From positions 157,533-221,532 of the forward strand of contig NZ_JABFOE010000006.1 in the NCBI RefSeq assembly GCF_013116745.1: a stretch of DNA of 64,000 nt, written 5' to 3'. The stretch is from Arthrobacter sp. 260. GTDB taxonomy: Bacteria > Actinomycetota > Actinomycetes > Actinomycetales > Micrococcaceae. A model generated the notes under the pieces. The model did not search any database. It was not told the DNA's origin and saw only the letters and a list, made by a program, of their open reading frames with translations. Below, one piece after another: positions 7,090-16,195 of this stretch. The first letter of the stretch is position 1. Each line of letters opens with the position of its first letter. The translations under genes were made by a program, and so were the position numbers.

Positions 7090-8129
7090 GCCGGAACCGT
7101 AGCGGAGGAACGGAGCGATGAGGTGCCCGCGTTCCAGGCGTCGAGGATGAACCCGGTCATCCAGGTGTCCACGACGGCGGCCGCCGCGGCACCGAAGAAC
7201 ACGTCCTCGAGAAGCTCCGGATCGGATTCGACCAGCCCGCCCGCCATGTCCCGGCTGGCGATCTGCTCGTGCACGGCGTCGGCCTCAACATGCTCATCGA
7301 AGTAGGCGGCGACGGCGTCGTTGTACCCGAGCCTCCGGCATCCCCGCGCGTACATGCGGTTCGCGAGCGAGGAGGTCATCTCGTAGGCGGCAAGGTGGCC
7401 CACGATCGCACCGCGGAGCCGACGGTTGAGGCCGAACAGCGACATCAGGTTCGACGACGCAAGGGTGATCGCGGGCACGGAATCGAGGTAGTGGCCGTAG
7501 CTGTCGTCGAGCCCGACGCCGCGCATCGACTGGGCGTAGAGCGTTGCGTGCATCCGGTCCGGTGCGCCGCCACCGTACTCGTCGGCCTGGATCTCCACCA
7601 GCGCCGCCTTCGCCCGCCCGGTGAGGCGGGGAATGGCCCACGTGTGCGGATCGGCTTCCTTGAGCGTGTAGATGGACTTCTGGATTAGGAACTCGCCGAT
7701 CTGCTCCTCGGTGGCCTGCTTGGCGACGTAGCGGGACATGCTCGGTCCGCCGTCGGCACCGGTCAGCTCAAACAGCCCTCCGGCGACGGCGGCGCTCGTC
7801 GGCTCGGGGAGCTCCGGCAGCGTCACGATGGACCGGAGCTGCGCTTCGTAGGCCTGCTCCAGCAGCCGTCGGACGGCAATCAGGTCGGGATGCCACTCCC
7901 AGTCGGCGCCGGTGCCGTCGATGCCGCTGTAGTGCAGCTCGAAGAGGCAGAAGAGGGTGAGCTGGAGGTCGTCGTCGAACGCGAAATCCTCGGTGGCGGC
8001 AATGGCGTCGCGCGTCAGTGCGGCGAGGTCCTCCCGCGGGTTTGTGGCACCGGGCTGAAGCTCTTCCGGGCCATTGAGAATGTCGAGCAGGAGCGAGCTC
8101 ACCGGGCCGCGAGGCTGAGGTTGTTTCAA
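7086..8129 (-). CDS. iron-containing redox enzyme family protein (heme-oxygenase-like diiron fold)
   Basis: A 347-residue all-helical protein of the haem-oxygenase-like diiron oxidase group. Candidate metal ligands are Glu64/His66 (FELHY), a Glu in VEIQADEYGGG (near 200) and the H-x3-D-x2-H array in DEHVEADAVHE (near 295), which is the hallmark of this superfamily (CADD, UndA, SznF). The reaction cannot be told from sequence; relatives do N-oxygenation, decarboxylation or ring cleavage. The start is TTG at 8129 (AGGGG a few bases before); GTG 8102 is an alternative. Four-base overlap with the CDGSH gene indicates coupled translation. Confidence 0.8.
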   Translation of the reverse strand: MKQPQPRGPVSSLLLDILNGPEELQPGATNPREDLAALTRDAIAATEDFAFDDDLQLTLFCLFELHYSGIDGTGADWEWHPDLIAVRRLLEQAYEAQLRSIVTLPELPEPTSAAVAGGLFELTGADGGPSMSRYVAKQATEEQIGEFLIQKSIYTLKEADPHTWAIPRLTGRAKAALVEIQADEYGGGAPDRMHATLYAQSMRGVGLDDSYGHYLDSVPAITLASSNLMSLFGLNRRLRGAIVGHLAAYEMTSSLANRMYARGCRRLGYNDAVAAYFDEHVEADAVHEQIASRDMAGGLVESDPELLEDVFFGAAAAAVVDTWMTGFILDAWNAGTSSLRSSATVPA

Positions 8130-8222
8130 GACGGGACCCCTATCGTTGGGCGGTCAAACAGTTGGTATCGCAAGTCCTAAGCCTACTTGCTATTCGGTGG
8201 ACTGCACGCCTGGAAGTTGGGT

Positions 8223-9158
8223 TCAGCCGGCGGATGCCTGCACGGCATCGTGGAGCAACACCGCATGGACGCCCCACGTTTCATTGGCGATCTGCGTGAT
8301 CCGCAGGTCGACGACGGTGCTTGCAAGGGCGAGCGCGTGGGTACGTTCCATGCCGTAGAGCTGCTGCATCCAGGTGAGCATCGCGGAGAGCGCCTCGGCC
8401 GTCGCGAGGTTTAGGTCCGCGTTGAAGCCGAAGGTGATCTTCGCCGTCGGGGTGATTGCGTGCACGGTCTGTAGCGGTGCATTGAGGACGACGTCGAGCA
8501 CCAGGTCGGTGGTCATTCCGCACTCGATGGCGGTGCCGCCCACCTCGCCGTCGCCCTGGATGGCGTGGCCGTCGCCGATGCTCAGCAACGCGCCGGGGAC
8601 GGTGACCGGCAGGAACAGGGTGGACCCGGCGGTAAGTTCCTTGCAGTCGATGTTGCCGCCGCCGTCGGCCCGCGGCGGGGTGGTCGCGAAGTCGCCGGGG
8701 CGGTTCGACGGGACACCAACGACGCCGAGGAACGAGTTGAGCTTCACGCTTTGCCCCAACTGGTTGCTGGCGGTGCCCTGCGGCACGTCGATGTCCCAGA
8801 GCAGCCACTGCGGGGTGCCGCCGTCGACGTCGAGCAACCGGGTGAACGCGTCATCCTTCCGCCCGGCGTTGGTGAACCCCCACGAATCCGGGGTAAGCGA
8901 CACGAAGGTGACCGCCAGCATGTCCCCCGGCTTCGCCCCCGATACCGCAATAGGGCCGGTCAGGCAGTGCCCCTTCCGCTCGGTGAAGAGTTGCGCCTTG
9001 TCCTCGCCGGGAACCATTTGACGTTCCAGGTGGCCCCACGCGTCGAGGGAGCGGACCCGCACCGACTCCCCGGGGTTGACCGTCAATACCGGTAGGGCAT
9101 CGCGGGAGAACACCTGGGTGGCGGTAGCCAGGCTGGGCTCAAGAAAGGGAATGGTCAT
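8223..9158 (-). CDS. acetamidase/formamidase family protein
   Basis: A 311-residue metal-dependent amidase of the FmdA_AmdA family, cutting short-chain amides (formamide, acetamide) to acid and ammonia. The signature block GDGHAIQGDGEVGGTAIE lies near residues 195-212, with HLERQM and SGAKPGDMLAV earlier in the chain; length is typical. It is co-directional with and 31 bases downstream of the PucR regulator and next to the lactam/amide carboxylase cluster, which suggests use of amide nitrogen. Confidence 0.88.
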   Translation of the reverse strand: MTIPFLEPSLATATQVFSRDALPVLTVNPGESVRVRSLDAWGHLERQMVPGEDKAQLFTERKGHCLTGPIAVSGAKPGDMLAVTFVSLTPDSWGFTNAGRKDDAFTRLLDVDGGTPQWLLWDIDVPQGTASNQLGQSVKLNSFLGVVGVPSNRPGDFATTPPRADGGGNIDCKELTAGSTLFLPVTVPGALLSIGDGHAIQGDGEVGGTAIECGMTTDLVLDVVLNAPLQTVHAITPTAKITFGFNADLNLATAEALSAMLTWMQQLYGMERTHALALASTVVDLRITQIANETWGVHAVLLHDAVQASAG

Positions 9159-9189
9159 GGGGTCAGCCTACGGCGCCCTGATGAGAGGC

Positions 9190-10671
9190 TCAGTTCTTGA
9201 GGATCCGCAGGGCCATCAGGCAGGTCGCCTGCCCCTCTAAAGTGGAGAGGGACAACTTCAACAACCCTTCGAGTTTGCCAATCCGCTGGCTCAGGGTGTT
9301 TCGGTGGATGTACAGGCTCGCGGCGGCGCGGGACGGTTGGGCATCGTGGGCGAGGAAGCATTCGAGGGTGTCGAGCAGTGCCAAGGAATGCGTCGCATCG
9401 TAGGCAACCACGGGAGCCAGGAGCCTCCGCGCGCCAGCCCTCGCTCCGTGGGTGGCGGTGGAGGCAATCAGCGCGCTGATCCCCAGTTCCGGTGCAATGG
9501 TCGGCCCCTTCGCTGCCGCCAAAAGGTCCTGGGCCTGGTAGACGCCGAGTCGCAACTCATCACTGCTCGCGCACGGACCCTTGAGCACCACGGCCTGGTC
9601 CGGCATCTCTTTCATGAACCAGGACAGCAGCGGTTCAAGGGTGTTGGTTTGCGGACCGGTCGCGTGTGGCTGCTGGGCGAACGCGAACAGCGTCCCGCCG
9701 CGCACCTGGACCCTGACGACGTCGAACGCTGACTGCAGCATGAGCCGGGTCTTCCAGGCGTCCGACAGGGTGCCGTGGCCGGTGCGCGCCGCGATGACGA
9801 CCGTCGCCTCATCGTTGAGGAGCCCGGTAGACCGCACGGTCTCGGCGAACTGCTCCAGCGCAACCCCACTCCAGTCGGCCACCTGGTCCAGCAACGTCAC
9901 CAACTCGGATTGCTTGGACGTGGTGGTCAGCAGCGCGGTCTGCAACTGCACGGCAATGATCGACGCTACGGGCGCCAGGAGGGTGGAAATTGGATGCTCC
10001 ACCTCGGCACCCCGCACCACTAGCTGGAAGGAATCCCCTGTCCCCATCGGCAACGGAACCGTGGCATCCATCCCTGCCGATGCTGCCACCTCCAGGTCCT
10101 CCTGACTCCAGGCTGACCGTTCCGGCGACCTGGCAATGACCGTACCCACGGCGTCGGCAATCGCCACCTCGCCCCTGACCGCCGCAGCGACCGCGTCAAG
10201 GATGACGGAAAGTCTTGCCCCCGATGACGCGAGACCGGCACAGGCCTGAGCGAGCTCCCAGGACCGGGTGATCGCGGTGAAACGCTCGGACTGCAGCACA
10301 TTGGTGACGTGACGGTGCACCTGAAGGAACGGGACCGACCGTGGAATCTCCAACAGCGGCAGATCGTGGTCTGCTGCAGCGCGCACCAGTCCCGGCGGGA
10401 TCAGGTGGTGGGCGAACCCGGTACCGAACGCCACGGCGGCTACCTGCACTGAGACCAGCCGCTCCACATAGGCCGACCAGGTGCGGTCGTCCTCGATATT
10501 CAGGCCAATGCCGTTGGTTAGGAGGAGGACGTTTCGGCTCAGGAACGGGGTGGGATCGATGGTTTCGGCCGGGGCGCACCAGCTGATTTCCCGGGCTAGT
10601 CGCTCACTCGAACTGGGGGTATGCAGCCGGAGTTGGAGGGTGTCTTCGGAGAGCAGATCAGCAATAATCAT
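9190..10671 (-). CDS. PucR-family transcriptional regulator
   Basis: A 493-residue activator of the PucR/CdaR type. Residues 1-130 are a PucR N-terminal ligand domain (EISWCAPAETIDPTPFLSRN), the centre is GGDEF-like/GAF-like and the last 60 residues carry the C-terminal HTH_30 helix-turn-helix (SRAAASLYIHRNTLSQRIGK). ATG 10671 is used; a TTG one codon upstream is also possible. It is divergent from pxpA across an 84-base gap and very likely controls that operon in response to a nitrogen compound, as PucR does for purine catabolism. Confidence 0.88.
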   Translation of the reverse strand: MIIADLLSEDTLQLRLHTPSSSERLAREISWCAPAETIDPTPFLSRNVLLLTNGIGLNIEDDRTWSAYVERLVSVQVAAVAFGTGFAHHLIPPGLVRAAADHDLPLLEIPRSVPFLQVHRHVTNVLQSERFTAITRSWELAQACAGLASSGARLSVILDAVAAAVRGEVAIADAVGTVIARSPERSAWSQEDLEVAASAGMDATVPLPMGTGDSFQLVVRGAEVEHPISTLLAPVASIIAVQLQTALLTTTSKQSELVTLLDQVADWSGVALEQFAETVRSTGLLNDEATVVIAARTGHGTLSDAWKTRLMLQSAFDVVRVQVRGGTLFAFAQQPHATGPQTNTLEPLLSWFMKEMPDQAVVLKGPCASSDELRLGVYQAQDLLAAAKGPTIAPELGISALIASTATHGARAGARRLLAPVVAYDATHSLALLDTLECFLAHDAQPSRAAASLYIHRNTLSQRIGKLEGLLKLSLSTLEGQATCLMALRILKN

Positions 10672-10755
10672 CAAGTCTACCTGTGCAGATGCCCATCAAA
10701 CCGGTTTATCCGAGGGCGGAAGTCCACTATATCGGCTACGTGGGAGGCCACTAGT

Positions 10756-11514
10756 GTGAAGCGCATGACTTCGCCAGCTGTGACCCCCACCACCAGCAAG
10801 CCAGCCCCCACCCTGAATTCGGATATGGGTGAGTCCCTGGGCTTGCACTCCTTCGGCAATGACCTTGCCCTGATGGACACCGTCGACGTCATCAATGTGG
10901 CGTGCGGGTTCCATGCCGGAGACCCCGACACCATGGCCGCAACAGTCTCAGCAGCTGCCGAACGGGGACTCGGCATCGGCGCCCACCCGGGGCTACCCGA
11001 TCTGGTCGGTTTCGGCCGACGCGAGATGAAGCTGACCCCCGACGAGGTGGAGAACATCCTCCTCTACCAGGTGGGAGCCCTCCAGTCCTTCCTCACCGCC
11101 GCCGGCGTCACCCTCAACCACATCAAACCCCACGGGTCGCTCTACGGGATGCTGTCCAGGGACCGGCCCCTGATGACCGCCGCGGCCAAGGTTGCTGCCC
11201 TCTATGACGTGCCGTTCTACGGTCTGGCGGCTACCGAGCACCAGACGGTCTGTGACGACATGGGAGTGCAGTTCGTCAGTGAACTCTATGTGGACCTCAA
11301 CTACGGCCCCGCAGGTCAACTGCTGATCCAGCGCCGCCCCGAACCCACCGACCCCGCCCAAGCTGCAACACGGGTGCGCCGTGCGGTGGCGGACGGCATC
11401 GTCGAGGCATCGGACGGCACCGAACTGCACATCGACTTCCAAAGCATCTGCGTGCACTCCGATGCACCCAACTCCCCCGACGTCGCCGCCGCCGTGCGCG
11501 CCGCCCTCTCCTAA
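10756..11514 (+). CDS. pxpA: 5-oxoprolinase subunit PxpA (LamB/YcsF family)
   Basis: A 252-residue member of the LamB/YcsF family, the PxpA subunit of ATP-dependent 5-oxoprolinase (5-oxoproline to glutamate). Family blocks are NSDMGES, INVACGFHAGDP, GAHPGLPDLVGFGRREM and HIKPHGSLY. The Asn-Cys-Asp usually found in the first block is Asn-Ser-Asp here. GTG 10756 was selected because GGGAGG (10742-10747) lies 8 bases before it; ATG 10765 is the alternative. It opens a five-gene operon with biotin carrier, biotin carboxylase, PxpB and PxpC. Confidence 0.9.
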   Translation: MKRMTSPAVTPTTSKPAPTLNSDMGESLGLHSFGNDLALMDTVDVINVACGFHAGDPDTMAATVSAAAERGLGIGAHPGLPDLVGFGRREMKLTPDEVENILLYQVGALQSFLTAAGVTLNHIKPHGSLYGMLSRDRPLMTAAAKVAALYDVPFYGLAATEHQTVCDDMGVQFVSELYVDLNYGPAGQLLIQRRPEPTDPAQAATRVRRAVADGIVEASDGTELHIDFQSICVHSDAPNSPDVAAAVRAALS

Positions 11515-11567
11515 TGGCACCTACTCGTCCACCCAGCAGCCCAAAATAGGGCACCGAAAGGCCACCC

Positions 11568-11807
11568 ATGACCGACATCATTTCCCCACTTCCCGGCATC
11601 TTCTACCGCAAGCCCGGCCCCGACAAGGAGCCCTACGCCGCCGTCGGAGATCGGATCGACGCCGGCCAGACGGTCGGCGTCGTGGAGATCATGAAGCAGT
11701 TCTCCGAAGTGCGCAGTGACGTCTCGGGGATACTCGAAAGCTTCGCCATCGAGGACTCGGGCACCGTCAACCCCGGCGACGTCATTGCGACGGTGACCGA
11801 GGGATGA
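11568..11807 (+). CDS. biotin carboxyl carrier protein-like subunit
   Basis: A 79-residue minimal biotinyl (lipoyl-like) domain with no N-terminal extension. The biotin-accepting lysine sits in EIMKQF (about residue 43) rather than the usual EAMKM of acetyl-CoA carboxylase carriers. The barrel is complete (SPLPGIFYRKPGP at the front, GTVNPGDVIATV at the end). A Shine-Dalgarno-like AAAGG precedes ATG 11568. It overlaps the biotin carboxylase start (11804) by four bases. The tiny size and place suggest it shuttles carboxybiotin between the neighbouring carboxylase and PxpB/PxpC. Confidence 0.85.
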   Translation: MTDIISPLPGIFYRKPGPDKEPYAAVGDRIDAGQTVGVVEIMKQFSEVRSDVSGILESFAIEDSGTVNPGDVIATVTEG

Positions 11808-13165
11808 CCGTGGAGAAGCTGCTGGTCGCGAACCGCGGCGAAATTGCCGTCCGGATTATCCGTGCGGCCCGCGAGTTGGGTATCAAGACGGTGCTGGCGG
11901 CCAGCGAACCCGATGAAGGCTCCTACGCAGCTCAACTGGCTGACGAGGTTGCCATCATCGGACCGGCGCCGGCGGGTAAAAGTTACCTCAATGCAGAAGC
12001 GGTCCTGGAGGCGGCGTCGGCCACCGGATGCGACTCCCTGCACCCTGGCTACGGTTTCCTTTCCGAAAACGCCGGGTTCGCACGAGCCGTGGTTGACCGG
12101 GGGCTAACCTGGATCGGCCCATCCGCCGACGCCATCGAGCTCATGGGCAACAAGTCCCGTGCCCGGCAGGCAGCCAAGGCAGCAGGAGTTCCCACCCTGC
12201 GCGGCAGCGACGGGGCTCTCACACCGGACAGCGACATCCTGGGCATCGCGGAGACGGTGGGCTATCCCCTCGTGGTCAAGGCCTCAGCTGGCGGTGGCGG
12301 CCGGGGCATCCGCCTCGTCACCGCAGCTGCCGATCTTCTGTCGACCGTGGAAATCGCCCAGGCCGAAGCCCAGGCAGCTTTCGGGGACTCCACCGTGTAC
12401 CTTGAGCAGTTTGTCCACCGCGCCCGGCACGTTGAGGTCCAGATCATCGGCGACGGCGCACAGGTCATCCACCTGGGCGACAGGGACTGTTCCCTGCAGC
12501 GCCGACAGCAGAAGATCGTCGAGGAAGCACCAGCCCCCGGGTTGCCCGACGACGTCAGGGCAACCATCCTGGCCTCCTCGATCGAACTAGGCCGCCAATG
12601 TCACTACAGCGGGCTGGGCACGGTCGAATTCCTCTACAACCCTGACACGCAGGAGGCAGCGTTCATCGAAATGAACACCCGCCTGCAGGTCGAGCATCCC
12701 GTGACGGAAATGATCACCGGCCTGGACCTGATCCGTGAACAGATTCTGGTGGCGCGCGACGGCGCACTCCGCCTCACCCCGGAGGACATCGCCTTCACCG
12801 GCCACGCCTTCGAGTTCCGGATCAATGCCGAGGACCCCGAAAACGGGTTCATGCCCAGCCCGGGCACCCTGGAGCGGCTGCAATGGCCGGGAGGACCGGG
12901 TGTCCGCATCGATTCAGGAGTGGTGGCCGGGTCGGCCGTGGCCCCGTTCTACGACTCGCTGCTGGCTAAGCTCATTGTCTGGGATTCCAGCAGGGACCAG
13001 GCGATGGCCCGGTCGGCCGGGGCACTCAGCGAGGTCCTCATCTCCGGGGTGAAGACCACTCTCCCCCTGCTGAAGGCGGTCCTCGCGCGGAGCGAGGTGG
13101 TCGCCGTCGAGCACCACTCCAAATTCATCGAAACCACACCCGACCTGTTAGGAGCTAGTGCATGA
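11804..13165 (+). CDS. biotin carboxylase (AccC-like)
   Basis: A 453-residue ATP-grasp biotin carboxylase. The N-terminal LLVANRGEIAVRIIRAAREL, the Gly-rich ATP loop KASAGGGGRGIR (near 163), the metal/bicarbonate block EMNTRLQVEHPVTEM (near 286) and the C-terminal domain are in order. It carboxylates biotin on the carrier protein at the expense of ATP. Being in a PxpABC operon and not beside accD-type genes, it probably serves the amide/lactam carboxylation here and not fatty-acid synthesis. It overlaps both neighbours by four bases. Confidence 0.92.
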   Translation: MTVEKLLVANRGEIAVRIIRAARELGIKTVLAASEPDEGSYAAQLADEVAIIGPAPAGKSYLNAEAVLEAASATGCDSLHPGYGFLSENAGFARAVVDRGLTWIGPSADAIELMGNKSRARQAAKAAGVPTLRGSDGALTPDSDILGIAETVGYPLVVKASAGGGGRGIRLVTAAADLLSTVEIAQAEAQAAFGDSTVYLEQFVHRARHVEVQIIGDGAQVIHLGDRDCSLQRRQQKIVEEAPAPGLPDDVRATILASSIELGRQCHYSGLGTVEFLYNPDTQEAAFIEMNTRLQVEHPVTEMITGLDLIREQILVARDGALRLTPEDIAFTGHAFEFRINAEDPENGFMPSPGTLERLQWPGGPGVRIDSGVVAGSAVAPFYDSLLAKLIVWDSSRDQAMARSAGALSEVLISGVKTTLPLLKAVLARSEVVAVEHHSKFIETTPDLLGASA

Positions 13166-14064
13166 GTGAAACAGCCCTTCACCTAGACGCGGCCCGTTAT
13201 ACCTGGGGAGGAGACGAATTCCTCTTCGTCGAAATTGCCGAGGGCATGAGCCTCGCCGCCAACTTCAAAGCCAACGCGATGGCTGCCGCGCTCGGGTCCC
13301 GGGACCTCTCGGGAATCACCGACATCTGCCCGGCCAACGCGTCCCTGTTGATCCGCTTCAACCCGGATGACCTCCCGCCCAGCGCCCTCGAGGAGGCTGT
13401 CCGCGGCGTCGAGGCCGAGGTGGCGCAGATGTCACAGCACACTCTCCAGACCCGCATCATCGAGGTGCCGGTCTGGTACGACGATCCGTATACCCGGGAA
13501 ACCGGTGTCCGTTTCCGCTCGGGACACCAGCGTCCGGAGGGCAATGACCTCGATTTCGCGGCCGAGGAGAACAATCTGGCGTCCCCGGCCGAGTTCATCA
13601 GCCGCCACCACGAGTCGCCGTGGCTGGTGTCGATGGTCGGTTTCGTGGCCGGCCTGCCCTTCATGTTCCAGATCGTGCCGCAAGAGAAACAGCTCGAGGT
13701 CCCCAAGTATCTGAGCCCCCGCACCGATACTCCCGCCCTGACCGTCGGCCACGGCGGCTGCTTTGCCTGCATCTACTCGGTCCGCGGCGCCGGCGGGTAC
13801 CAGATGTTCGGGATCGCCGCGGCCCCGATCTTCGATCCTGCCCAGCGGCTTTCGGACTTCGACGACTTCATGATCTTCTTCAAACCCGGGGACATTGTGA
13901 AGTTCAAGCCGGTTGACGAAGCCGAATACCGCGAGATCCAGGAGCTCGTGGCTGACGGGTCCTTCACCTACCGGCAGGCGCCCGTGGTGTTCGACCTTGA
14001 GCGGGCCCTGGCCCACCCCACCGAATACAACCAGGAGATCATGGAGCACCTCAATGGCCATTAG
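13162..14064 (+). CDS. pxpB: 5-oxoprolinase subunit PxpB / allophanate hydrolase subunit 1 family (KipI-like)
   Basis: A 300-residue protein of the AHS1/KipI family, somewhat longer than E. coli PxpB. Recognisable blocks are RFNPDDLPPSALEEAV, EVPVWYDDPYTRETGV and the cyclophilin-like core with VSMVGFVAGLPFMF and FGIAAAPIFDPAQRL. In urea carboxylase the equivalent AHS1 part joins AHS2 to form the carboxyltransferase. Starts by an ATGA overlap with the biotin carboxylase and overlaps pxpC by 11 bases, so the subunits are translated together. Confidence 0.88.
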   Translation: MSETALHLDAARYTWGGDEFLFVEIAEGMSLAANFKANAMAAALGSRDLSGITDICPANASLLIRFNPDDLPPSALEEAVRGVEAEVAQMSQHTLQTRIIEVPVWYDDPYTRETGVRFRSGHQRPEGNDLDFAAEENNLASPAEFISRHHESPWLVSMVGFVAGLPFMFQIVPQEKQLEVPKYLSPRTDTPALTVGHGGCFACIYSVRGAGGYQMFGIAAAPIFDPAQRLSDFDDFMIFFKPGDIVKFKPVDEAEYREIQELVADGSFTYRQAPVVFDLERALAHPTEYNQEIMEHLNGH

Positions 14065-15034
14065 GATCACTGAACCCGGGCTTGCCACGACGGTCCAGGA
14101 CACGGGCCGTCCCGGCTACTACCACGTCGGCATCCCCCAGGGCGGGTCAATGGACCAGCTGTCGGCGGAGATGGCCAACGCCCTCGCCGGCAACACGCCG
14201 GCTGAAGCCGTCCTGGAGTGCACCTACATCGGTCCCCGGTTCACCACCGACGCCGACGCCGTCATCGCCGTCGCCGGCGCCCCCGTTGATGTGCTTGTCA
14301 ACGGGACGCCCCGGGAACAGTGGACCCGGCTTGAGCTGGCCGTCGGCGACGAGGTGTCCTTCGGGATGATCAGGGCCGGAACCCGCTACTACATCGCTGT
14401 GCAGGGCGGAATCGACGTCCCGGTGGTGCTGGGCAGCCGTTCCACCTACGCGTTGGGCGCCATGGGCGGATTCGAGGGGCGCACCCTCAAGGCAAGTGAC
14501 ACCCTGGACGTCGGGACGGCCGGGTCGGAACGCCACGCGTCGGCCGCTGACTTCATCGACGAGTCCCTCCGTCCCACCTTCGCCAAGCAGATCACGGTGC
14601 GGGTCATGCCCGGCCTGTACGACCATCGGCTGACCGAGGAGGGGCTGGATACGCTGTTTAGCGCCACGTGGCAGCTGACGCCCGTCGCGGACCGGACGGG
14701 TCTGCGGTATGCCGGCCCGTCCGTGTCCTGGAAGCCGAGGGTTCAGCCGTTCGGCGCAGGATCCGATCCGTCGAACATCGTCGACGCCGGCTACGCGATC
14801 GGCTCCATCCAGATTCCTGGCGGCAAGGAACCCATCGTGCTCCACCGCGATGCAGTCTCCGGCGGCGGCTACGCCATGGTGGCCACCGTCATCAGCTCTG
14901 ACATGGATCTGCTGGCCCGCAGCGCTCCGGGCACCCAGACAACCTTCACACCGGTCACCATGGAAGAGGCCCTCGCTGCCCGCGCTGAGGGGAAGCAGAT
15001 CAGGTCCCGAATCTGGGGGTCAGCTGGCCAGTGA
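14054..15034 (+). CDS. pxpC: 5-oxoprolinase subunit PxpC / biotin-dependent carboxyltransferase family (KipA-like)
   Basis: A 326-residue AHS2/KipA-family protein. The N-terminal signature IRITEPGLATTVQDTGRPG is intact, followed by GIPQGGSMDQLS and several conserved blocks (QGGIDVPVVLGSRSTY, RVMPGLYDH, GGKEPIVLHRDA). ATG 14054 was picked because homologous proteins begin with this block; upstream in-frame sequence lies inside pxpB. The 3' end overlaps the convergent LacI gene by 15 bases. With PxpB it should form the catalytic complex acting on a lactam or amide. Confidence 0.88.
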   Translation: MAIRITEPGLATTVQDTGRPGYYHVGIPQGGSMDQLSAEMANALAGNTPAEAVLECTYIGPRFTTDADAVIAVAGAPVDVLVNGTPREQWTRLELAVGDEVSFGMIRAGTRYYIAVQGGIDVPVVLGSRSTYALGAMGGFEGRTLKASDTLDVGTAGSERHASAADFIDESLRPTFAKQITVRVMPGLYDHRLTEEGLDTLFSATWQLTPVADRTGLRYAGPSVSWKPRVQPFGAGSDPSNIVDAGYAIGSIQIPGGKEPIVLHRDAVSGGGYAMVATVISSDMDLLARSAPGTQTTFTPVTMEEALAARAEGKQIRSRIWGSAGQ

Positions 15035-16084
15035 ACGCTGTGACTCGTCGAGAGGGGACGCTGCGCTGCTTTCCCTGATGAAGAGCTCCGGGGTCATCCT
15101 GACCGACTCGACCTGCTCGCCGTTGATGACCCGTCGCAGCATCAGCATCGCCTGACGGCCGATCTGGAACATCGGCGAGTGCACCGAGGAGAGCGGGATG
15201 GGCAGCTGCGGCGCGAGGGAAGTGTCATTGAAGCCGACGACGGCGATGTCCTGGCCCACGGTCAGGCCGTGGGCGCGGAAAGTTCCCATGGCTCCGATCG
15301 CCGCGAAGTCGTTGACCGCGAAGACCGCCGTCGGCGCAGGTCCGGGCTGCCCCACGATGGTTTCCGCTGCCTCCCTGCCGCCCTCCGTGTCGAAACGGGA
15401 CCAGATCACTGAGCTGTCTGGAAGGTTGCCGCCGAGATCCCGCCAGCGCTGCCGGAACCCGGCGGTGCGGTCCAGGGCAGTGCTCGCATAGGGTTCTCCA
15501 GCGATGAGGGAAACACGGCGGTGGCCTGCCTGCCAGAGGTGGTCGGCCACCAGTTCCCCACCAACGACGTCATCGCAGGTTGCCGAGGGGAACCCCGGGT
15601 GCCGTCGGTTCATCAGCACGAACGGGATGTGCCGGGCACGAAGGTCCGGTAACAGGTCACTGCCGGCGTGCACGTCGCCGAGGATCAGCCCATCCACCCG
15701 GCGGGCCAGCATGATCTCGGCTTTTCGGCGCTGCTCATCGGTGCTGTCGTGCGAATTCATCACGAAGGTCGAGTAGTTACTCTCGGCTGCCGCTTCCTCG
15801 ATGCCCTCGTACATGGTGGCCAGCACAATGTCGGAGAGCCGCGGCACGATCACGCCGAGGGCCCTGGTGCGGCGGGTCCTGAGGCTCTTGGCCTGGGGAT
15901 CCGGCGAATACCCGCGCTCGCGGGCCAGGTCCCGCACTTTCTGGGCTGTGACTGACGACGCGGCACCCTTGGCGACATCTGACGTTGAATGCAACACCCT
16001 GGACACTGTCGAGGGGTGAATGCCCAGCTCGCTGGCAAGGTCCTTCAGCGTGACTGGCGCACGTCCTGATCCTGATCTATTCAT
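15020..16084 (-). CDS. LacI-family transcriptional regulator
   Basis: A 354-residue LacI/GalR repressor. The N-terminal helix-turn-helix (VTLKDLASELGIHPSTVSRV, residues 11-30) with the hinge segment to about 65 is followed by a periplasmic-binding-protein-like ligand domain beginning LGVIVPRLSDIV. It is divergent from the asparaginase operon across a 260-base region with at least two LacI-style operators, so it is the likely repressor of that operon. The effector is unknown. Confidence 0.92.
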   Translation of the reverse strand: MNRSGSGRAPVTLKDLASELGIHPSTVSRVLHSTSDVAKGAASSVTAQKVRDLARERGYSPDPQAKSLRTRRTRALGVIVPRLSDIVLATMYEGIEEAAAESNYSTFVMNSHDSTDEQRRKAEIMLARRVDGLILGDVHAGSDLLPDLRARHIPFVLMNRRHPGFPSATCDDVVGGELVADHLWQAGHRRVSLIAGEPYASTALDRTAGFRQRWRDLGGNLPDSSVIWSRFDTEGGREAAETIVGQPGPAPTAVFAVNDFAAIGAMGTFRAHGLTVGQDIAVVGFNDTSLAPQLPIPLSSVHSPMFQIGRQAMLMLRRVINGEQVESVRMTPELFIRESSAASPLDESQRSLAS

Positions 16085-16126
16085 GAAGCTCCCCCTCCGT
16101 CCTGCCCTTGCGTGATGGGTCGATTG

Positions 16127-16140
16127 TTTCAGACGTGAAA
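16127..16140. promoter_or_regulatory. inverted repeat near the lacI-type gene start, possible autoregulatory operator
   Basis: TTTCA and TGAAA arms around GACG form a 14-base perfect inverted repeat, 43 bases upstream of the LacI start codon. Central CG is characteristic of LacI-family sites, though the arms differ from the site at 16196. Confidence 0.35.
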
Positions 16141-16195
16141 ACTTTTGCCCGACCTCTTGACGAGACTCAGATCACATCCTAGTCTTTTTCTGATC

